From Pseudomonas gingeri (GTDB lineage: Bacteria > Pseudomonadota > Gammaproteobacteria > Pseudomonadales > Pseudomonadaceae), in assembly GCF_013385635.1 (NCBI RefSeq), contig NZ_JACAPR010000012.1, positions 466,757-501,069 on the forward strand: a stretch of DNA of 34,313 bases, written 5' to 3'. The notes beneath the pieces were generated by a model, which saw only the letters and a program-made list of their open reading frames with translations, ran no database searches and was not told the origin of the DNA. Positions 1 through 7,980 of the stretch are shown here, piece by piece (the first letter of the stretch is position 1; every line of letters starts with the position of its first letter). The position numbers and the translations under genes were made by a program.

Positions 1-79
1 GCCTGGCTTGCCAGCGATGAGGCCCTCAGGCCTTGCAGCGTCTATCCGGACGCCATCGCCGGCAAGCCGGCTCCTACAA
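1..79. repeat. REP pair (inverted), cut by the window edge
   Basis: An element reading GGCTTGCCAGCGATGAGGCC near the left edge is followed, inverted, by CCATCGCCGGCAAGCCGGCT and CTCCTACA at 51-79. This is the typical Pseudomonas REP (repetitive extragenic palindrome) core in head-to-head arrangement. The same core recurs at five other places in this window, always between genes. The first copy begins at or before base 1. Confidence 0.85.
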
Positions 80-116
80 GTTTGCGTTCCACCGCAAAAT
101 ATCGCGACGACCCGAG

Positions 117-196
117 CCCCTGTAGGAGCTGGCTTGCCAGCGATGAGGCCCTTGAAGCCGCCAAAAGCTTCGCGGGCAAGCCCGGCTCCTACAGGC
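117..196. repeat. REP pair (inverted)
   Basis: CCTGTAGGAGCTGGCTTGCC starts the left copy and GGGCAAGCCCGGCTCCTACA ends the right copy, giving an imperfect inverted pair downstream of the 95-aa gene (stop at 221). With the pair at 1-79 it fills the leftmost 220 bases; no gene is seen there. Confidence 0.85.
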
Positions 197-220
197 TACG
201 CGGTGCCTGGAAAACGGCTA

Positions 221-508
221 TCAGCCGCGAGCCTTGTTGATCAGCTCGATATAGTCGGGGGCGTTGCGCTGGTCCTGGATCAGGGTCACGAAGTCCTGGC
301 CATGCTCGTCCTTGCCGTCGAGGTCATAACCGGCTTCCTTGAAGAACACCAGGAAACGCTCGAAATCGTCGATCCGCAGGCCACGATAGGCCTTGATCAG
401 CTTGTGCAGGGACGGCGAAGTCGCATCGATCGGCTCGAAGTCGAGGAACAACTTGATCTGCGCGTCGCCGATCTCGTCACCAATCACCTGTTTCTTATCT
501 TTGCGCAT
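221..508 (-). CDS. PA4642-like conserved protein of unknown function
   Basis: A 95-residue soluble protein with no signal peptide or membrane segment. It is highly charged, starts MRKDKKQVIGDEIGD and has a central KLIKAYRGLRIDDFERFL stretch that looks helical. I recognise it as the small Pseudomonas protein usually labelled PA4642 family. No biochemical role is known to me. The ATG at 508 is preceded by GGAG about 7 bases away, which supports this start. The gene is followed by a REP cluster and preceded by another minus-strand gene 62 bases upstream. Family identification is from memory of the sequence; function is not assigned. Confidence 0.75.
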   Translation of the reverse strand: MRKDKKQVIGDEIGDAQIKLFLDFEPIDATSPSLHKLIKAYRGLRIDDFERFLVFFKEAGYDLDGKDEHGQDFVTLIQDQRNAPDYIELINKARG

Positions 509-570
509 TACCGGCTCCAGCCACAGACATTACACGGGGCGGGCAGTTTACCCCCGCATCTGCTCCGCTC

Positions 571-1065
571 TCAACGAGTACGAACTGATCCGGTATGCAG
601 GTCGGCCCAGATATGGCCGTTGGCGTAGGTGAGGAACTGGCAATACACCGTGTCGTTGCGCAGCAGGTCCATGACCACCCGGTACTGGGTCAGCGGGTAA
701 TACAGGTTGAGGGTCTTGCTCTGCTCGTCGAACATCGGTTTTTTCAGGCTTTTGCTTTCGCCGTCGAAGCTGATCAGCACCTGGCTGATGGTGGCCCCCT
801 TGCTCAGGGGCTTGCCCTTGAGGCGCAACAGCAATGGCGAGGTGACCGGAATCGGCTGCTGGTTGGACTGGCGCTGGTTGCCGACCACCACCGAATACTC
901 GGTGACTTGCAGCAGTTGCTGTTGCTCGGGCTCCTCGCCACGCAGCGACAGGTCGTCCGGCGGCAGATACTGCCCGTGCATGGGCGCGCCCGGCGCGGCT
1001 TCGGCCGCCAGGGGCAGGCCGGCGAGCATCAACAAGGTCACGGCGCTACGCATCGAAAGGGTCAT
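571..1065 (-). CDS. Small exported protein of unknown function
   Basis: A 164-residue protein with a clear Sec-type signal peptide: hydrophobic segment LLMLAGLPLAAEA, likely cut after AEA at residue 23. The mature part, about 140 residues, is rich in predicted beta strands (TEYSVVVGNQ, SPLLLRLKGKPL, YRVVMDLLRND) and contains one cysteine. GGAG about 8 bases before the ATG supports the start. The gene diverges from glsA; the two starts are 147 bases apart and share that interval for their promoters. I do not recognise a named family. A periplasmic location is inferred from the signal peptide and lack of a lipobox. Confidence 0.75.
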   Translation of the reverse strand: MTLSMRSAVTLLMLAGLPLAAEAAPGAPMHGQYLPPDDLSLRGEEPEQQQLLQVTEYSVVVGNQRQSNQQPIPVTSPLLLRLKGKPLSKGATISQVLISFDGESKSLKKPMFDEQSKTLNLYYPLTQYRVVMDLLRNDTVYCQFLTYANGHIWADLHTGSVRTR

Positions 1066-1212
1066 GACAGGCTCCAGAACGCATGGCCGGGCACTCTAGC
1101 ACAGAGACCCGCGACGCTTCTTCGACAACAAAAACTGTGCTCCCGATCCCCTGCCCGGCGTCTAGCAGCATGTAGTCCTGCAACCCTGCGGGAAGTGACT
1201 GCGAGCCCGAGC

Positions 1213-2121
1213 ATGCAAGCGCTGTTGAACGAGATCCTCGATGAAGTCCGGCCGCTGATCGGCCAGGGCAAGGTGGCCAATTACATCCCGGCGCTGGCCG
1301 ATGTGCCGGGCAATCAACTGGGTGTTGCCGTGTACAGCAACGACGGCGAGGTATTCTACGCCGGCGATGCGCAGACGCCCTTCTCGATCCAGAGTATTTC
1401 CAAGGTGTTCAGCCTGGTCCAGGCGATCAACCATTCCGGCGAGGCCATCTGGGAGCGCCTCGGCCACGAGCCCTCGGGGCAGCCGTTCAACTCGCTGGTG
1501 CAGCTGGAATTCGAACGCGGGCGACCGCGCAATCCGTTCATCAACGCCGGCGCACTGGTGATCTGCGATATCAATCAGTCGCGGTTCGCCGCCCCGGCGC
1601 TGTCGATGCGCGACTTCGTCCGGCGGCTGTCCGGCAATATGCAGGTAATGGTCGACGGCAAGGTGGCCGAGTCGGAATACCAGCACCGCGCGCGCAACGC
1701 GGCCATGGCCTACCTGATGCAGTCGTTCGGCAACTTTCACAACGATGTGGAAGCGGTGCTGCGCAGCTATTTCAGTCACTGCGCACTGCGCATGAACTGC
1801 ATCGACCTGGCGCGGGCTTTCTGTTTCCTGGCCAACGACGGTTTCTGCAAACACAGCGGCGAGCAGATCCTGACACCGCGCCAGACCCAGCAGGTCAACT
1901 CGATCATGGCCACCAGCGGGCTGTACGACGAAGCGGGCAACTTCGCCTATCGGGTCGGTCTGCCGGGCAAGAGTGGCGTGGGTGGAGGGATTGTCGCGGT
2001 GGTGCCGGGACGCTTTACCGTGTGCGTCTGGGCCCCGGAACTGAATGCCGCCGGCAACTCACTGGTGGGCATGGCCGCGCTGGAACTACTGAGCCAGCGG
2101 ATTGGCTGGTCGGTGTTCTGA
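1213..2121 (+). CDS. glsA: Glutaminase A
   Basis: Hydrolyses L-glutamine to L-glutamate and ammonia in the cytoplasm. The 302-residue protein from the ATG at 1213 matches the usual size of bacterial GlsA. It shows the serine-type catalytic pair of the family as SISK (Ser61 and Lys64) in the context PFSIQSISKVFSL. Other family blocks are NPFINAGAL, YLMQSFGNFHNDVE and PGKSGVGGGIVAVVPG. The frame stays open far upstream (to 595), but that extension is antisense to the preceding gene and has no family similarity, so the ATG at 1213 is preferred despite a weak ribosome site. The gene is monocistronic, and a REP pair plus a strong hairpin follow. Confidence 0.96.
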   Translation: MQALLNEILDEVRPLIGQGKVANYIPALADVPGNQLGVAVYSNDGEVFYAGDAQTPFSIQSISKVFSLVQAINHSGEAIWERLGHEPSGQPFNSLVQLEFERGRPRNPFINAGALVICDINQSRFAAPALSMRDFVRRLSGNMQVMVDGKVAESEYQHRARNAAMAYLMQSFGNFHNDVEAVLRSYFSHCALRMNCIDLARAFCFLANDGFCKHSGEQILTPRQTQQVNSIMATSGLYDEAGNFAYRVGLPGKSGVGGGIVAVVPGRFTVCVWAPELNAAGNSLVGMAALELLSQRIGWSVF

Positions 2122-2167
2122 AACAGCGCAAGCCCTGATTGTTTGCAGACACTCCGGCCAACACGCC

Positions 2168-2261
2168 CCTGTGGGAGCCGGCTTGCTGGCGATTGCGATC
2201 GGGCAGTCGACATTGTTGTCGCCTGATACACCGCTATCGCCAGCAAGCCGGCTCCCACAGG
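2168..2261. repeat. REP pair (inverted)
   Basis: CCTGTGGGAGCCGGCTTGCT is mirrored by AGCAAGCCGGCTCCCACAGG at the right end, with about 54 bases between. It lies in the convergent gap between glsA and garD. Confidence 0.88.
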
Positions 2262-2262
2262 A

Positions 2263-2295
2263 TGATCGTTCCCACGCGGAGCGTGGGAACGATCA
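2263..2295. terminator. Perfect 15-bp hairpin between convergent glsA and garD
   Basis: Left arm TGATCGTTCCCACGC (2263-2277), loop GGA, right arm GCGTGGGAACGATCA (2281-2295). It sits 10 bases after the garD stop and downstream of glsA, so it could stop or stabilise transcripts from both sides. There is no T-tract on either strand. The arm sequence also resembles a second common Pseudomonas palindromic repeat, so it may be a repeat element rather than a dedicated terminator. Confidence 0.6.
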
Positions 2296-2304
2296 ATCGA
2301 AGAC

Positions 2305-3858
2305 TCAGGTAATCGGTGCGGGGTTGAACAAGGTGATGTCGTTATGCAGCTTGTGCCGCTCGGCCCAGGTCTGCTGCTTGCCGCTGGCAACATCCAGGTA
2401 GTAATGGAACAGCTCCCAGCCCAGCTCCTCGATGGTCGCCCGCCCGGTGGCGATACGTCCGGCATCGATATCGATCAGGTCTGGCCAGCGCTGCGCCAGT
2501 TCGGTCCGGGTCGACACCTTGACCACCGGCGCCATCGCCAGGCCATAGGGCGTGCCACGCCCGGTGGTGAACACATGCAGGTTCATCCCGGCCGCCAGTT
2601 GCAAGGTGCCGCAGACAAAATCACTGGCCGGCGTTGCACAGAAGATCAGGCCCTTGCGGGTAAAGCGCTCGCCCGGGCCGAGCACGCCATTGATCGCGCT
2701 GCTGCCGGACTTGACGATCGAACCCAAGGACTTCTCGACGATATTCGACAAGCCACCCTTCTTGTTCCCTGGCGTGGTATTGGCGCTGCGATCAGCCTCG
2801 CCCTTGGCCAGGTAACGGTCGTACCAATCCATCTCGCGCACCAGGTCCTCGGCCACCGACAGGCTTTGCGCCCGTGAGGTCAGCAGGTAGATGGCATCGC
2901 GCACTTCGGTGACTTCGGAAAACATCACCGTCGCCCCGGCCCGCAGCAGCAGGTCGGAGGCATAGCCCAACGCCGGGTTGGCGGTAATCCCGGAAAACGC
3001 ATCGCTGCCGCCGCACTGCATGCCGAGGATCAGTTCCGACGCCGGCACGGTTTCCCGTCGACGCTGGTCGAGCTTCTTCAGGCGGGTTTCGGCCAGTTCC
3101 ATGATCTGCTCGATCATCTCGGTGAAGCCATGGCTCGAATCCTGAAGGCGATAGAGCCAGGGCTCGCTCAGGTCCACCGAACTGTCGCCCTCATGCATCA
3201 CTTGCCCGGCCTGCAACTTCTCGCAGCCCAGGCTGATCACCAGCGCCTCACCGCCCAGGTTCGGGTTGCGCGCCAGGTTGCGCACGGTACGGATCGGGAT
3301 ATAGGCATCGGTCGCCGTGATCGCCACGCCACAACCGTAGCTGTGGGTCAGCGCCACCACGTCATCGACATGGGGGTATCTGGGCAGCAGCTCATCCTTG
3401 ATGCGCTTGACCGCATGATCCAGCACACCGGTCACACACTGCACGGTAGTGGTGATACCGAGGATATTGCGCGTACCGACGGTACCGTCCGCATTGCGAT
3501 AACCCTCGAAGGTAAAACCTTCCAGCGGCGCCTGGGCCGGCGGCACGTCGGTGGACAGGGGCAGGCTGTCCAGCGGCGGTGCGGTCGGCATGCGCAACTG
3601 GTCTTCCTTGACCCAACTGCCGCGTGGAATCGCTTGCAAGGCGTAGCCGATGGTCTGGCCGTAGCGAATCACTTCGCCACCTTCGGCGATATCAACCAGT
3701 GTCACCTTGTGGCTCTGGGGAATGTGCTCGACGGTCACCAGGCCGTCGGCGAAAGCGGTGCCGGCCGGTACGCCCTGGTCATTGACCACGATCACCACGT
3801 TATCCCGCGGATGCAGGCGGATAGAGCGCGGCGAGTCGGAATGTTCAATCAACTGCAT
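2305..3858 (-). CDS. garD: Galactarate dehydratase
   Basis: Dehydrates D-galactarate to 5-dehydro-4-deoxy-D-glucarate, the first catabolic step. The 517-residue length fits GarD (UxaA/GarD family). An N-terminal SAF-like domain (about residues 10-90) precedes the large catalytic domain. Recognisable blocks are GTVGTRN (126-131), THSYGCGVA (171-179), SLGCEK and MQCGGSDAFSGITANPALG (280-298). The C-terminal part keeps FCATPASDF and GRGTPYG. GAGGAG about 8 bases before the ATG supports the start. It is the last gene of a four-gene minus-strand operon, 11 bases after the transporter. Altronate dehydratase is the nearest alternative; the rest of the operon (KdgD and the semialdehyde dehydrogenase) favours galactarate. 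Confidence 0.92.
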   Translation of the reverse strand: MQLIEHSDSPRSIRLHPRDNVVIVVNDQGVPAGTAFADGLVTVEHIPQSHKVTLVDIAEGGEVIRYGQTIGYALQAIPRGSWVKEDQLRMPTAPPLDSLPLSTDVPPAQAPLEGFTFEGYRNADGTVGTRNILGITTTVQCVTGVLDHAVKRIKDELLPRYPHVDDVVALTHSYGCGVAITATDAYIPIRTVRNLARNPNLGGEALVISLGCEKLQAGQVMHEGDSSVDLSEPWLYRLQDSSHGFTEMIEQIMELAETRLKKLDQRRRETVPASELILGMQCGGSDAFSGITANPALGYASDLLLRAGATVMFSEVTEVRDAIYLLTSRAQSLSVAEDLVREMDWYDRYLAKGEADRSANTTPGNKKGGLSNIVEKSLGSIVKSGSSAINGVLGPGERFTRKGLIFCATPASDFVCGTLQLAAGMNLHVFTTGRGTPYGLAMAPVVKVSTRTELAQRWPDLIDIDAGRIATGRATIEELGWELFHYYLDVASGKQQTWAERHKLHNDITLFNPAPIT

Positions 3859-3869
3859 GAAGCCGCTCC

Positions 3870-5240
3870 TCAGGAATGCGCTTGGGACAGGTGCCGGGGT
3901 TGTTCATCGCGCTTCGGGCCGGCAGGCGGCTCGCGCAGTTCGACACGCTTGATCTGACCGACGATCACCAGGTAACTGATCACCGCCACCAGCGCATTGG
4001 CGCCGACGAACACCAGCGCCCACTTGAAGGAGCCGGTGGAACTGATGATGTAGCCGATGACGATAGGCGTGGTGATGGAAGCGATGTTACCGAACATATT
4101 GAACAGGCCACCGCTGAGACCGGCGATCTGTTTCGGCGACGTATCGGACACCACCGCCCAGCCCAGGGCGCCGACGCCCTTGCCGAAGAACGCCAGGGCC
4201 ATGAAACCCACCACCATCCATTCGATATCGACATAGTTGCAGGCGACGATCGTGGTCGACAGCAGCAACCCGCCGATGATCGGTGCCTTGCGGGCGAACG
4301 TCAGGGAGTGGCCCTTGCGCAGCAGGTAATCGGAGATGATCCCGCCGAGCACCCCGCCGATAAAGCCGCAGATCGCCGGCAGCGAGGCGATGAAACCGGC
4401 CTTGAGAATGGTCATGCCACGCTCCTGCACCAGGTACACCGGGAACCAGGTCAGGAAGAAGTAGGTGATACCGTTGATGCAGTACTGGCCCAGGTAGACA
4501 CCGAGCATCATGCGGTTGGTCAGCAACTGGCGGACATAGTCCCACTTCGGACCATTGCCGGCGCCTTTGCCCTTGTCCTGGTCCATGTCGACCATGCCGC
4601 CGTTTTCGGCGATATGGTTGAACTCGGCCTGGTTGATCAGCGGATGCTGGCGCGGGCTGTGGATAACTTTCAGCCAGATCAGCGAGAACAGGATGCCGAC
4701 ACCGCCCATCACCACGAACACGTGCTGCCAGCCGAAGGTGTAGACGATCCAGCCCATCAGCGGCGCGAACAACACCGTGGCGAAGTATTGCGCCGAGTTG
4801 AAGATCGCCGAGGCCGTGCCGCGTTCGGCGGTGGGGAACCAGGCGGCGACGATGCGTGCGTTGCCGGGAAAGGACGGCGCTTCGGCCAGGCCCACCAGGA
4901 AGCGCAGCATGAACAGCGCAACCACGGCGGTGGAGACGCCGAATTCGCCGACATAGCCTTGCAGCACAGTGAACAGTGACCAGGTGAAGATGCTCAGGGC
5001 ATAGACCTTCTTCGAGCCGAAGCGGTCCAGTAACCAGCCGCCGGGGATCTGCCCGAGCACATAGGCCCAGCCGAAGGCGGAGAAGATGTAACCGAGGGTG
5101 ACGGCGTCGATGCCGAGGCTTTTCTGCAGGCTGGAGCCGGCAATGGCGATGGTGGCCCGGTCGGCGTAGTTGATCGTGGTCACCAGGAACAGCATGAGCA
5201 GGATCAAATAGCGGACGTGAGTCTGCTTGGTCGCTTGCAT
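3870..5240 (-). CDS. gudP: MFS hexarate transporter (GudP/GarP type)
   Basis: Inner-membrane major-facilitator transporter of the anion:cation symporter family, predicted to import galactarate and/or glucarate with protons. The 456 residues hold about 12 hydrophobic segments. The first helix ends LFLVTTINYADRATIAIAG, a hallmark of this family. The next helices carry GWAYVLGQIPGGWLLDRFG, the MFS loop-2/3 motif, and RFLVGLAEAPSFPGNARIVAAWFP, strongly conserved in GudP and ExuT-like carriers. GGGAG precedes the ATG. It is the third gene of the operon, 98 bases after the dehydrogenase and 11 bases before garD, which ties its substrate to the pathway. Galactarate versus glucarate preference cannot be read from sequence alone. 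Confidence 0.9.
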   Translation of the reverse strand: MQATKQTHVRYLILLMLFLVTTINYADRATIAIAGSSLQKSLGIDAVTLGYIFSAFGWAYVLGQIPGGWLLDRFGSKKVYALSIFTWSLFTVLQGYVGEFGVSTAVVALFMLRFLVGLAEAPSFPGNARIVAAWFPTAERGTASAIFNSAQYFATVLFAPLMGWIVYTFGWQHVFVVMGGVGILFSLIWLKVIHSPRQHPLINQAEFNHIAENGGMVDMDQDKGKGAGNGPKWDYVRQLLTNRMMLGVYLGQYCINGITYFFLTWFPVYLVQERGMTILKAGFIASLPAICGFIGGVLGGIISDYLLRKGHSLTFARKAPIIGGLLLSTTIVACNYVDIEWMVVGFMALAFFGKGVGALGWAVVSDTSPKQIAGLSGGLFNMFGNIASITTPIVIGYIISSTGSFKWALVFVGANALVAVISYLVIVGQIKRVELREPPAGPKRDEQPRHLSQAHS

Positions 5241-5300
5241 GTAGATGTACTCCCACTCTTTATTTTTTTACGCGGGTAAAACATTCCGGGATGTACCGCG

Positions 5301-5323
5301 CGGGGCCTCAGGCAAGGGCCCCG
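5301..5323 (-). other. GC-rich hairpin in the gap between the dehydrogenase gene and gudP
   Basis: Arms CGGGGCC and GGCCCCG are separated by 9 bases, in the 98-base gap of the minus-strand operon. There is no T-tract on the minus strand, so it is more likely an mRNA-stability or processing element than a terminator. The same gap also holds the small palindrome TTTACGCGGGTAAA closer to gudP. Confidence 0.4.
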
Positions 5324-5338
5324 TGCGGGTAAAGCGCG

Positions 5339-6784
5339 TTACGAACCGATGTAGCTGGTCTTCACGACCGTGTAGAACTCCTGCGCGTAGCGACCCTGCT
5401 CGCGTGAACCATAGGACGATCCCTTGCGTCCGCCGAACGGCACGTGATAATCCACGCCCGCCGTCGGCAGGTTGACCATCACCATCCCGGCCTGGGAGTG
5501 GCGCTTGAAGTGGTTGGCGTACTTCAGCGAGGTGGTGGCGATACCGGCGGACAAGCCGAATTCAGTATCGTTGGCCATCGCCAGCGCCGCGTCGTAATCC
5601 GCCACGCGGACGATATTGGCCACCGGGCCGAAGATCTCTTCGCGACTGATACGCATCGAGGCTTCGCTGTCGGCAAACAGCGTCGGTGCCAGGAAGTAGC
5701 CCTGGGTATCGCAGATCACCAGGTCGCCGCCGGACACCAGCCGCGCACCTTCGGACTGGCCGATGCCGATGTAGCTCAGATCCTGCTCCAGTTGTGCCTG
5801 GGACACCACCGGACCAATGTCGGTACCGCTCTTGAGCGCGTGCCCGACCTTGATCGAACGCATGCGCTCGGCCATGGCCTCGACGAATTTGTCGTGGATC
5901 CCGGCGGTGACGATCAACCGGCTGGACGCCGTGCAACGCTGGCCGGTGGAGTAGAACGCACTCTGCACCGCCAGCTCGACGGCCTGCTTGAGGTCGGCGT
6001 CATCGAGGATGATTTGCGGGTTCTTGCCGCCCATCTCCAGTTGTACCTTGGCCTGGCGCGACACGCAGTTGACGGCGATCTGCCGGCCGACGCCGACGGA
6101 ACCGGTGAAGCTGATGCCATCGACCTTCGGGCTGTTGACCATGGCATCGCCGACCAGCCGGCCGCTGCCCATCACCAGGTTGAAGACCCCGGCCGGGAAG
6201 CCGGCGCGGGAAATGATTTCCGCCAGGGCCCAGGCACAACCCGGTACCAGTTCGGCGGGCTTGAGCACCACGCAGTTACCGTAGGCCAGGGCCGGGGCGA
6301 TCTTCCAGGCGGGAATCGCGATGGGGAAGTTCCACGGCGTGATCAGGCCGACCACGCCGAGCGCCTCGCGGGTCACTTCGACATTCACCCCCGGACGTAC
6401 CGACGGCAGGTAATCGCCCGACAGGCGCAGGCATTCGCCGGCGAAGAACTTGAAGATGTTACCGGCACGGGACACTTCACCGATGGCTTCCGGCAAGGTC
6501 TTGCCCTCCTCCCGGGCCAGCAGGTTGCCGAGCTCTTCGCGGCGGGCGAGGATTTCCGAGCCGACCTTGTCCAGCGCATCGCTGCGCGCCTGGATACCCG
6601 AGGTGGACCAGGCGGGAAACGCCGCGCGCGCTGCATCGATCGCCGACTGCACCTGGGCCAGGTCGGCCTTGGCGTACTCGCCGATGACATCGGACAGATC
6701 GGACGGATTGATATTGGCCGAATACTCGGCACCGGCGACCCATTCACCGCCGATGTAATTATCGAAATGCTTTGCTTGTGCCAC
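5339..6784 (-). CDS. 2,5-dioxovalerate (alpha-ketoglutaric semialdehyde) dehydrogenase
   Basis: NAD(P)-dependent aldehyde dehydrogenase, 481 residues, the standard length. It should oxidise 2-oxoglutarate semialdehyde, the product of KdgD, to 2-oxoglutarate, which enters the TCA cycle. Visible motifs: PWNFPIAIPAWK with Asn152; FTGSVGVG at 226-233; the general base Glu250 in LEMGGKNPQ; the catalytic Cys284 in GQRCTASSR; and EEIFGPV near the C-terminus. The start is a GTG at 6784, preceded by TGGAGG 6 bases away. It is second in the operon, 58 bases after kdgD, with a terminator-like hairpin in that gap. The substrate is inferred from operon context; the dehydrogenase fold itself is certain. 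Confidence 0.9.
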   Translation of the reverse strand: MAQAKHFDNYIGGEWVAGAEYSANINPSDLSDVIGEYAKADLAQVQSAIDAARAAFPAWSTSGIQARSDALDKVGSEILARREELGNLLAREEGKTLPEAIGEVSRAGNIFKFFAGECLRLSGDYLPSVRPGVNVEVTREALGVVGLITPWNFPIAIPAWKIAPALAYGNCVVLKPAELVPGCAWALAEIISRAGFPAGVFNLVMGSGRLVGDAMVNSPKVDGISFTGSVGVGRQIAVNCVSRQAKVQLEMGGKNPQIILDDADLKQAVELAVQSAFYSTGQRCTASSRLIVTAGIHDKFVEAMAERMRSIKVGHALKSGTDIGPVVSQAQLEQDLSYIGIGQSEGARLVSGGDLVICDTQGYFLAPTLFADSEASMRISREEIFGPVANIVRVADYDAALAMANDTEFGLSAGIATTSLKYANHFKRHSQAGMVMVNLPTAGVDYHVPFGGRKGSSYGSREQGRYAQEFYTVVKTSYIGS

Positions 6785-6802
6785 GAAAAACCTCCAGGAC
6801 CG

Positions 6803-6827
6803 AAAAAGCCGCTGATCGCTCAGCGGC
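6803..6827 (-). terminator. Intrinsic-terminator-like hairpin inside the galactarate operon
   Basis: Read on the minus strand, GCCGCTGA, loop GCGA, TCAGCGGC is followed directly by TTTTT. It is an 8-bp perfect stem with a U-tract, placed just after the kdgD stop (6843) and just before the ribosome site of the dehydrogenase gene. It should make part of the transcripts end after kdgD, so the first gene would be expressed more than the following three. Confidence 0.7.
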
Positions 6828-6842
6828 CTGGTGCATGCGTTG

Positions 6843-7754
6843 TTACTGCGCGCCTTGCTTGTCGATCAGCGCGGCCAGGGCTTCGTACTCGTCCGGCAAC
6901 AGGTCGGTCAGCGGGGTGCGCACAGGACCGGCGTCGTAGCCGACGATCTTCGCCCCGGCCTTGACGATGCTCACGGCATAGCCGGCGCGGCGGTTGCGGA
7001 TGTCCAGGTACGGCAGGAAGAAGTCATCGATGATCTTGCCGACGGTGGCATGATCTTCACGGGCAATGGCGTTGTAGAAGTCCATCGCGGTTTTCGGGAT
7101 GAAGTTGAACACCGCCGAGGAGTAGACCGGCACGCCCAGGGCCTTGTAGGCCGCGGCATAGACTTCGGCGGTCGGCAGGCCGCCCAGGTAGCTGAAACGA
7201 TCGCCGAGACGACGACGAATCGACACCATCAGCTCGATATCGCCCAGGCCATCCTTGTAGCCGATCAGGTTCGGGCAACGTTCGGCCAGACGCTCCAGCA
7301 ACGGCGCGGTCAGGCGGCAGACGTTGCGGTTGTAGACCACCACGCCGATCTTCACCGACTTGCACACGGCCTCGACATGGGCCGCGACCCCTTCCTGGCT
7401 CGCTTCGGTCAGATAGTGCGGCAGCAGCAGCAGGCCCTTGGCCCCCAGGCGTTCGGCTTCCTGGGCGTATTCGATGGCCTGGCGGGTGGCACCGCCGACA
7501 CCGGCCAGGATCGGCACGCTACCGGCACAGGTGTCGACGGCGGTTTTCACCACTTCGGAATATTCACGGGCGGCCAGGGAGAAGAACTCACCGGTGCCAC
7601 CGGCGGCGAACAGCGCGGTGGCGCCGTACGGGGCCAGCCACTCCAGGCGTTTGACATAACCAGCGCGGTGGAAGTCGCCCTGGGCATTGAAATCGGTGAC
7701 CGGGAAAGACAGCAGTCCGGAAGAGAGGATGGACTTCAGTTCTTGTGGATTCAT
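6843..7754 (-). CDS. kdgD: 5-dehydro-4-deoxyglucarate dehydratase
   Basis: Converts 5-dehydro-4-deoxy-D-glucarate to 2-oxoglutarate semialdehyde, water and CO2. It is a class I aldolase-like enzyme of the DapA/NanA family, and the 303 residues match KdgD. Visible: AGGTGEFFSL (substrate-carboxylate loop, 51-60); the catalytic Tyr141 in VVVYNRN; and the Schiff-base Lys167 in LIGYKDGLGD. The frame is open to 7823, but MNPQELKSILSSGLLSFPVTDF starting at 7754 is the usual N-terminus of this enzyme, so the upstream 23 residues are rejected. They also overlap the putative operator at 7811-7830. It is the first gene of the operon and divergent from the phospholipase-like gene. Confidence 0.93.
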   Translation of the reverse strand: MNPQELKSILSSGLLSFPVTDFNAQGDFHRAGYVKRLEWLAPYGATALFAAGGTGEFFSLAAREYSEVVKTAVDTCAGSVPILAGVGGATRQAIEYAQEAERLGAKGLLLLPHYLTEASQEGVAAHVEAVCKSVKIGVVVYNRNVCRLTAPLLERLAERCPNLIGYKDGLGDIELMVSIRRRLGDRFSYLGGLPTAEVYAAAYKALGVPVYSSAVFNFIPKTAMDFYNAIAREDHATVGKIIDDFFLPYLDIRNRRAGYAVSIVKAGAKIVGYDAGPVRTPLTDLLPDEYEALAALIDKQGAQ

Positions 7755-7810
7755 TATTCGAACACCCTGGAAAGCACGTTGTGATGAAAGAGACGGGTCA
7801 GCCTTGCTGA

Positions 7811-7830
7811 TGTCGTACGTCATCGTACAA
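7811..7830 (-). promoter_or_regulatory. Putative GntR/FadR-type operator upstream of kdgD
   Basis: On the minus strand the stretch begins TTGTACGATGA, close to the TNGTNNNACNA pattern known for FadR-subfamily GntR sites. On the plus strand the hexamer TCGTAC repeats at 7813 and 7823, ten bases apart. The nonamer TTGTACGAT occurs again at 10807-10815 upstream of the GntR gene in this window. It lies about 57 bases upstream of the kdgD start, where it could control the galactarate operon. Inference from sequence only. Confidence 0.5.
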
Positions 7831-7887
7831 CTTAAATAACAAAGGTCAACAGGTATCGCTCAAGACGACTCACAGAGATTTCCATCC

Positions 7888-7915
7888 TTGACGTAGGAAA
7901 GTTTTCATCTATGCT
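7888..7915 (+). promoter_or_regulatory. Sigma-70 type promoter for the phospholipase-like gene
   Basis: A -35 box TTGACG (7888-7893), a 16-base spacer and a -10 box TATGCT (7910-7915). Transcription would start near 7922, inside the palindrome at 7922-7943. The arrangement is a conventional promoter with an operator over its start site. Confidence 0.6.
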
Positions 7916-7921
7916 CGATTT

Positions 7922-7943
7922 TAACTGTATATATATACAGTTA
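7922..7943. promoter_or_regulatory. Perfect LexA (SOS) box
   Basis: A 22-bp perfect palindrome with core CTGTATATATATACAG (7925-7940). This fits the CTGT-N8-ACAG rule and equals the E. coli consensus core exactly. It begins 7 bases after a plausible -10 box and ends 37 bases before the ATG at 7981, the classic repressor-over-start position. It predicts LexA repression and DNA-damage induction of the phospholipase-like gene. Its centre is about 178 bases from the kdgD start on the other strand, so control of kdgD is less likely. Confidence 0.8.
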
Positions 7944-7980
7944 TTTTAAGCGAAACATCCGACATATCAAGGAGCTAGAA

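Noticed and set aside
595..1212. Long N-terminal extension of the glutaminase reading frame
   Set aside because: It runs antisense over the exported-protein gene, has no family similarity, and the ATG at 1213 gives the standard 302-aa enzyme.
3130..3957. Long plus-strand frames opposite garD, gudP and the dehydrogenase gene
   Set aside because: They are frames mirrored from GC-rich codons of the real minus-strand genes; the translations are His/Arg/Gln-rich with no motifs and no ribosome sites.
7755..7823. 23-residue N-terminal extension of KdgD
   Set aside because: The family N-terminus begins at MNPQELKSILSSGL; the extension would overlap the operator-like motif.
7922..7943. The palindrome as a chance AT-alternating stretch or a plain -10 region
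   Set aside because: The CTGT/ACAG ends match LexA contacts exactly, the palindrome is perfect over 22 bp, and a separate -10 box lies at the right distance upstream.
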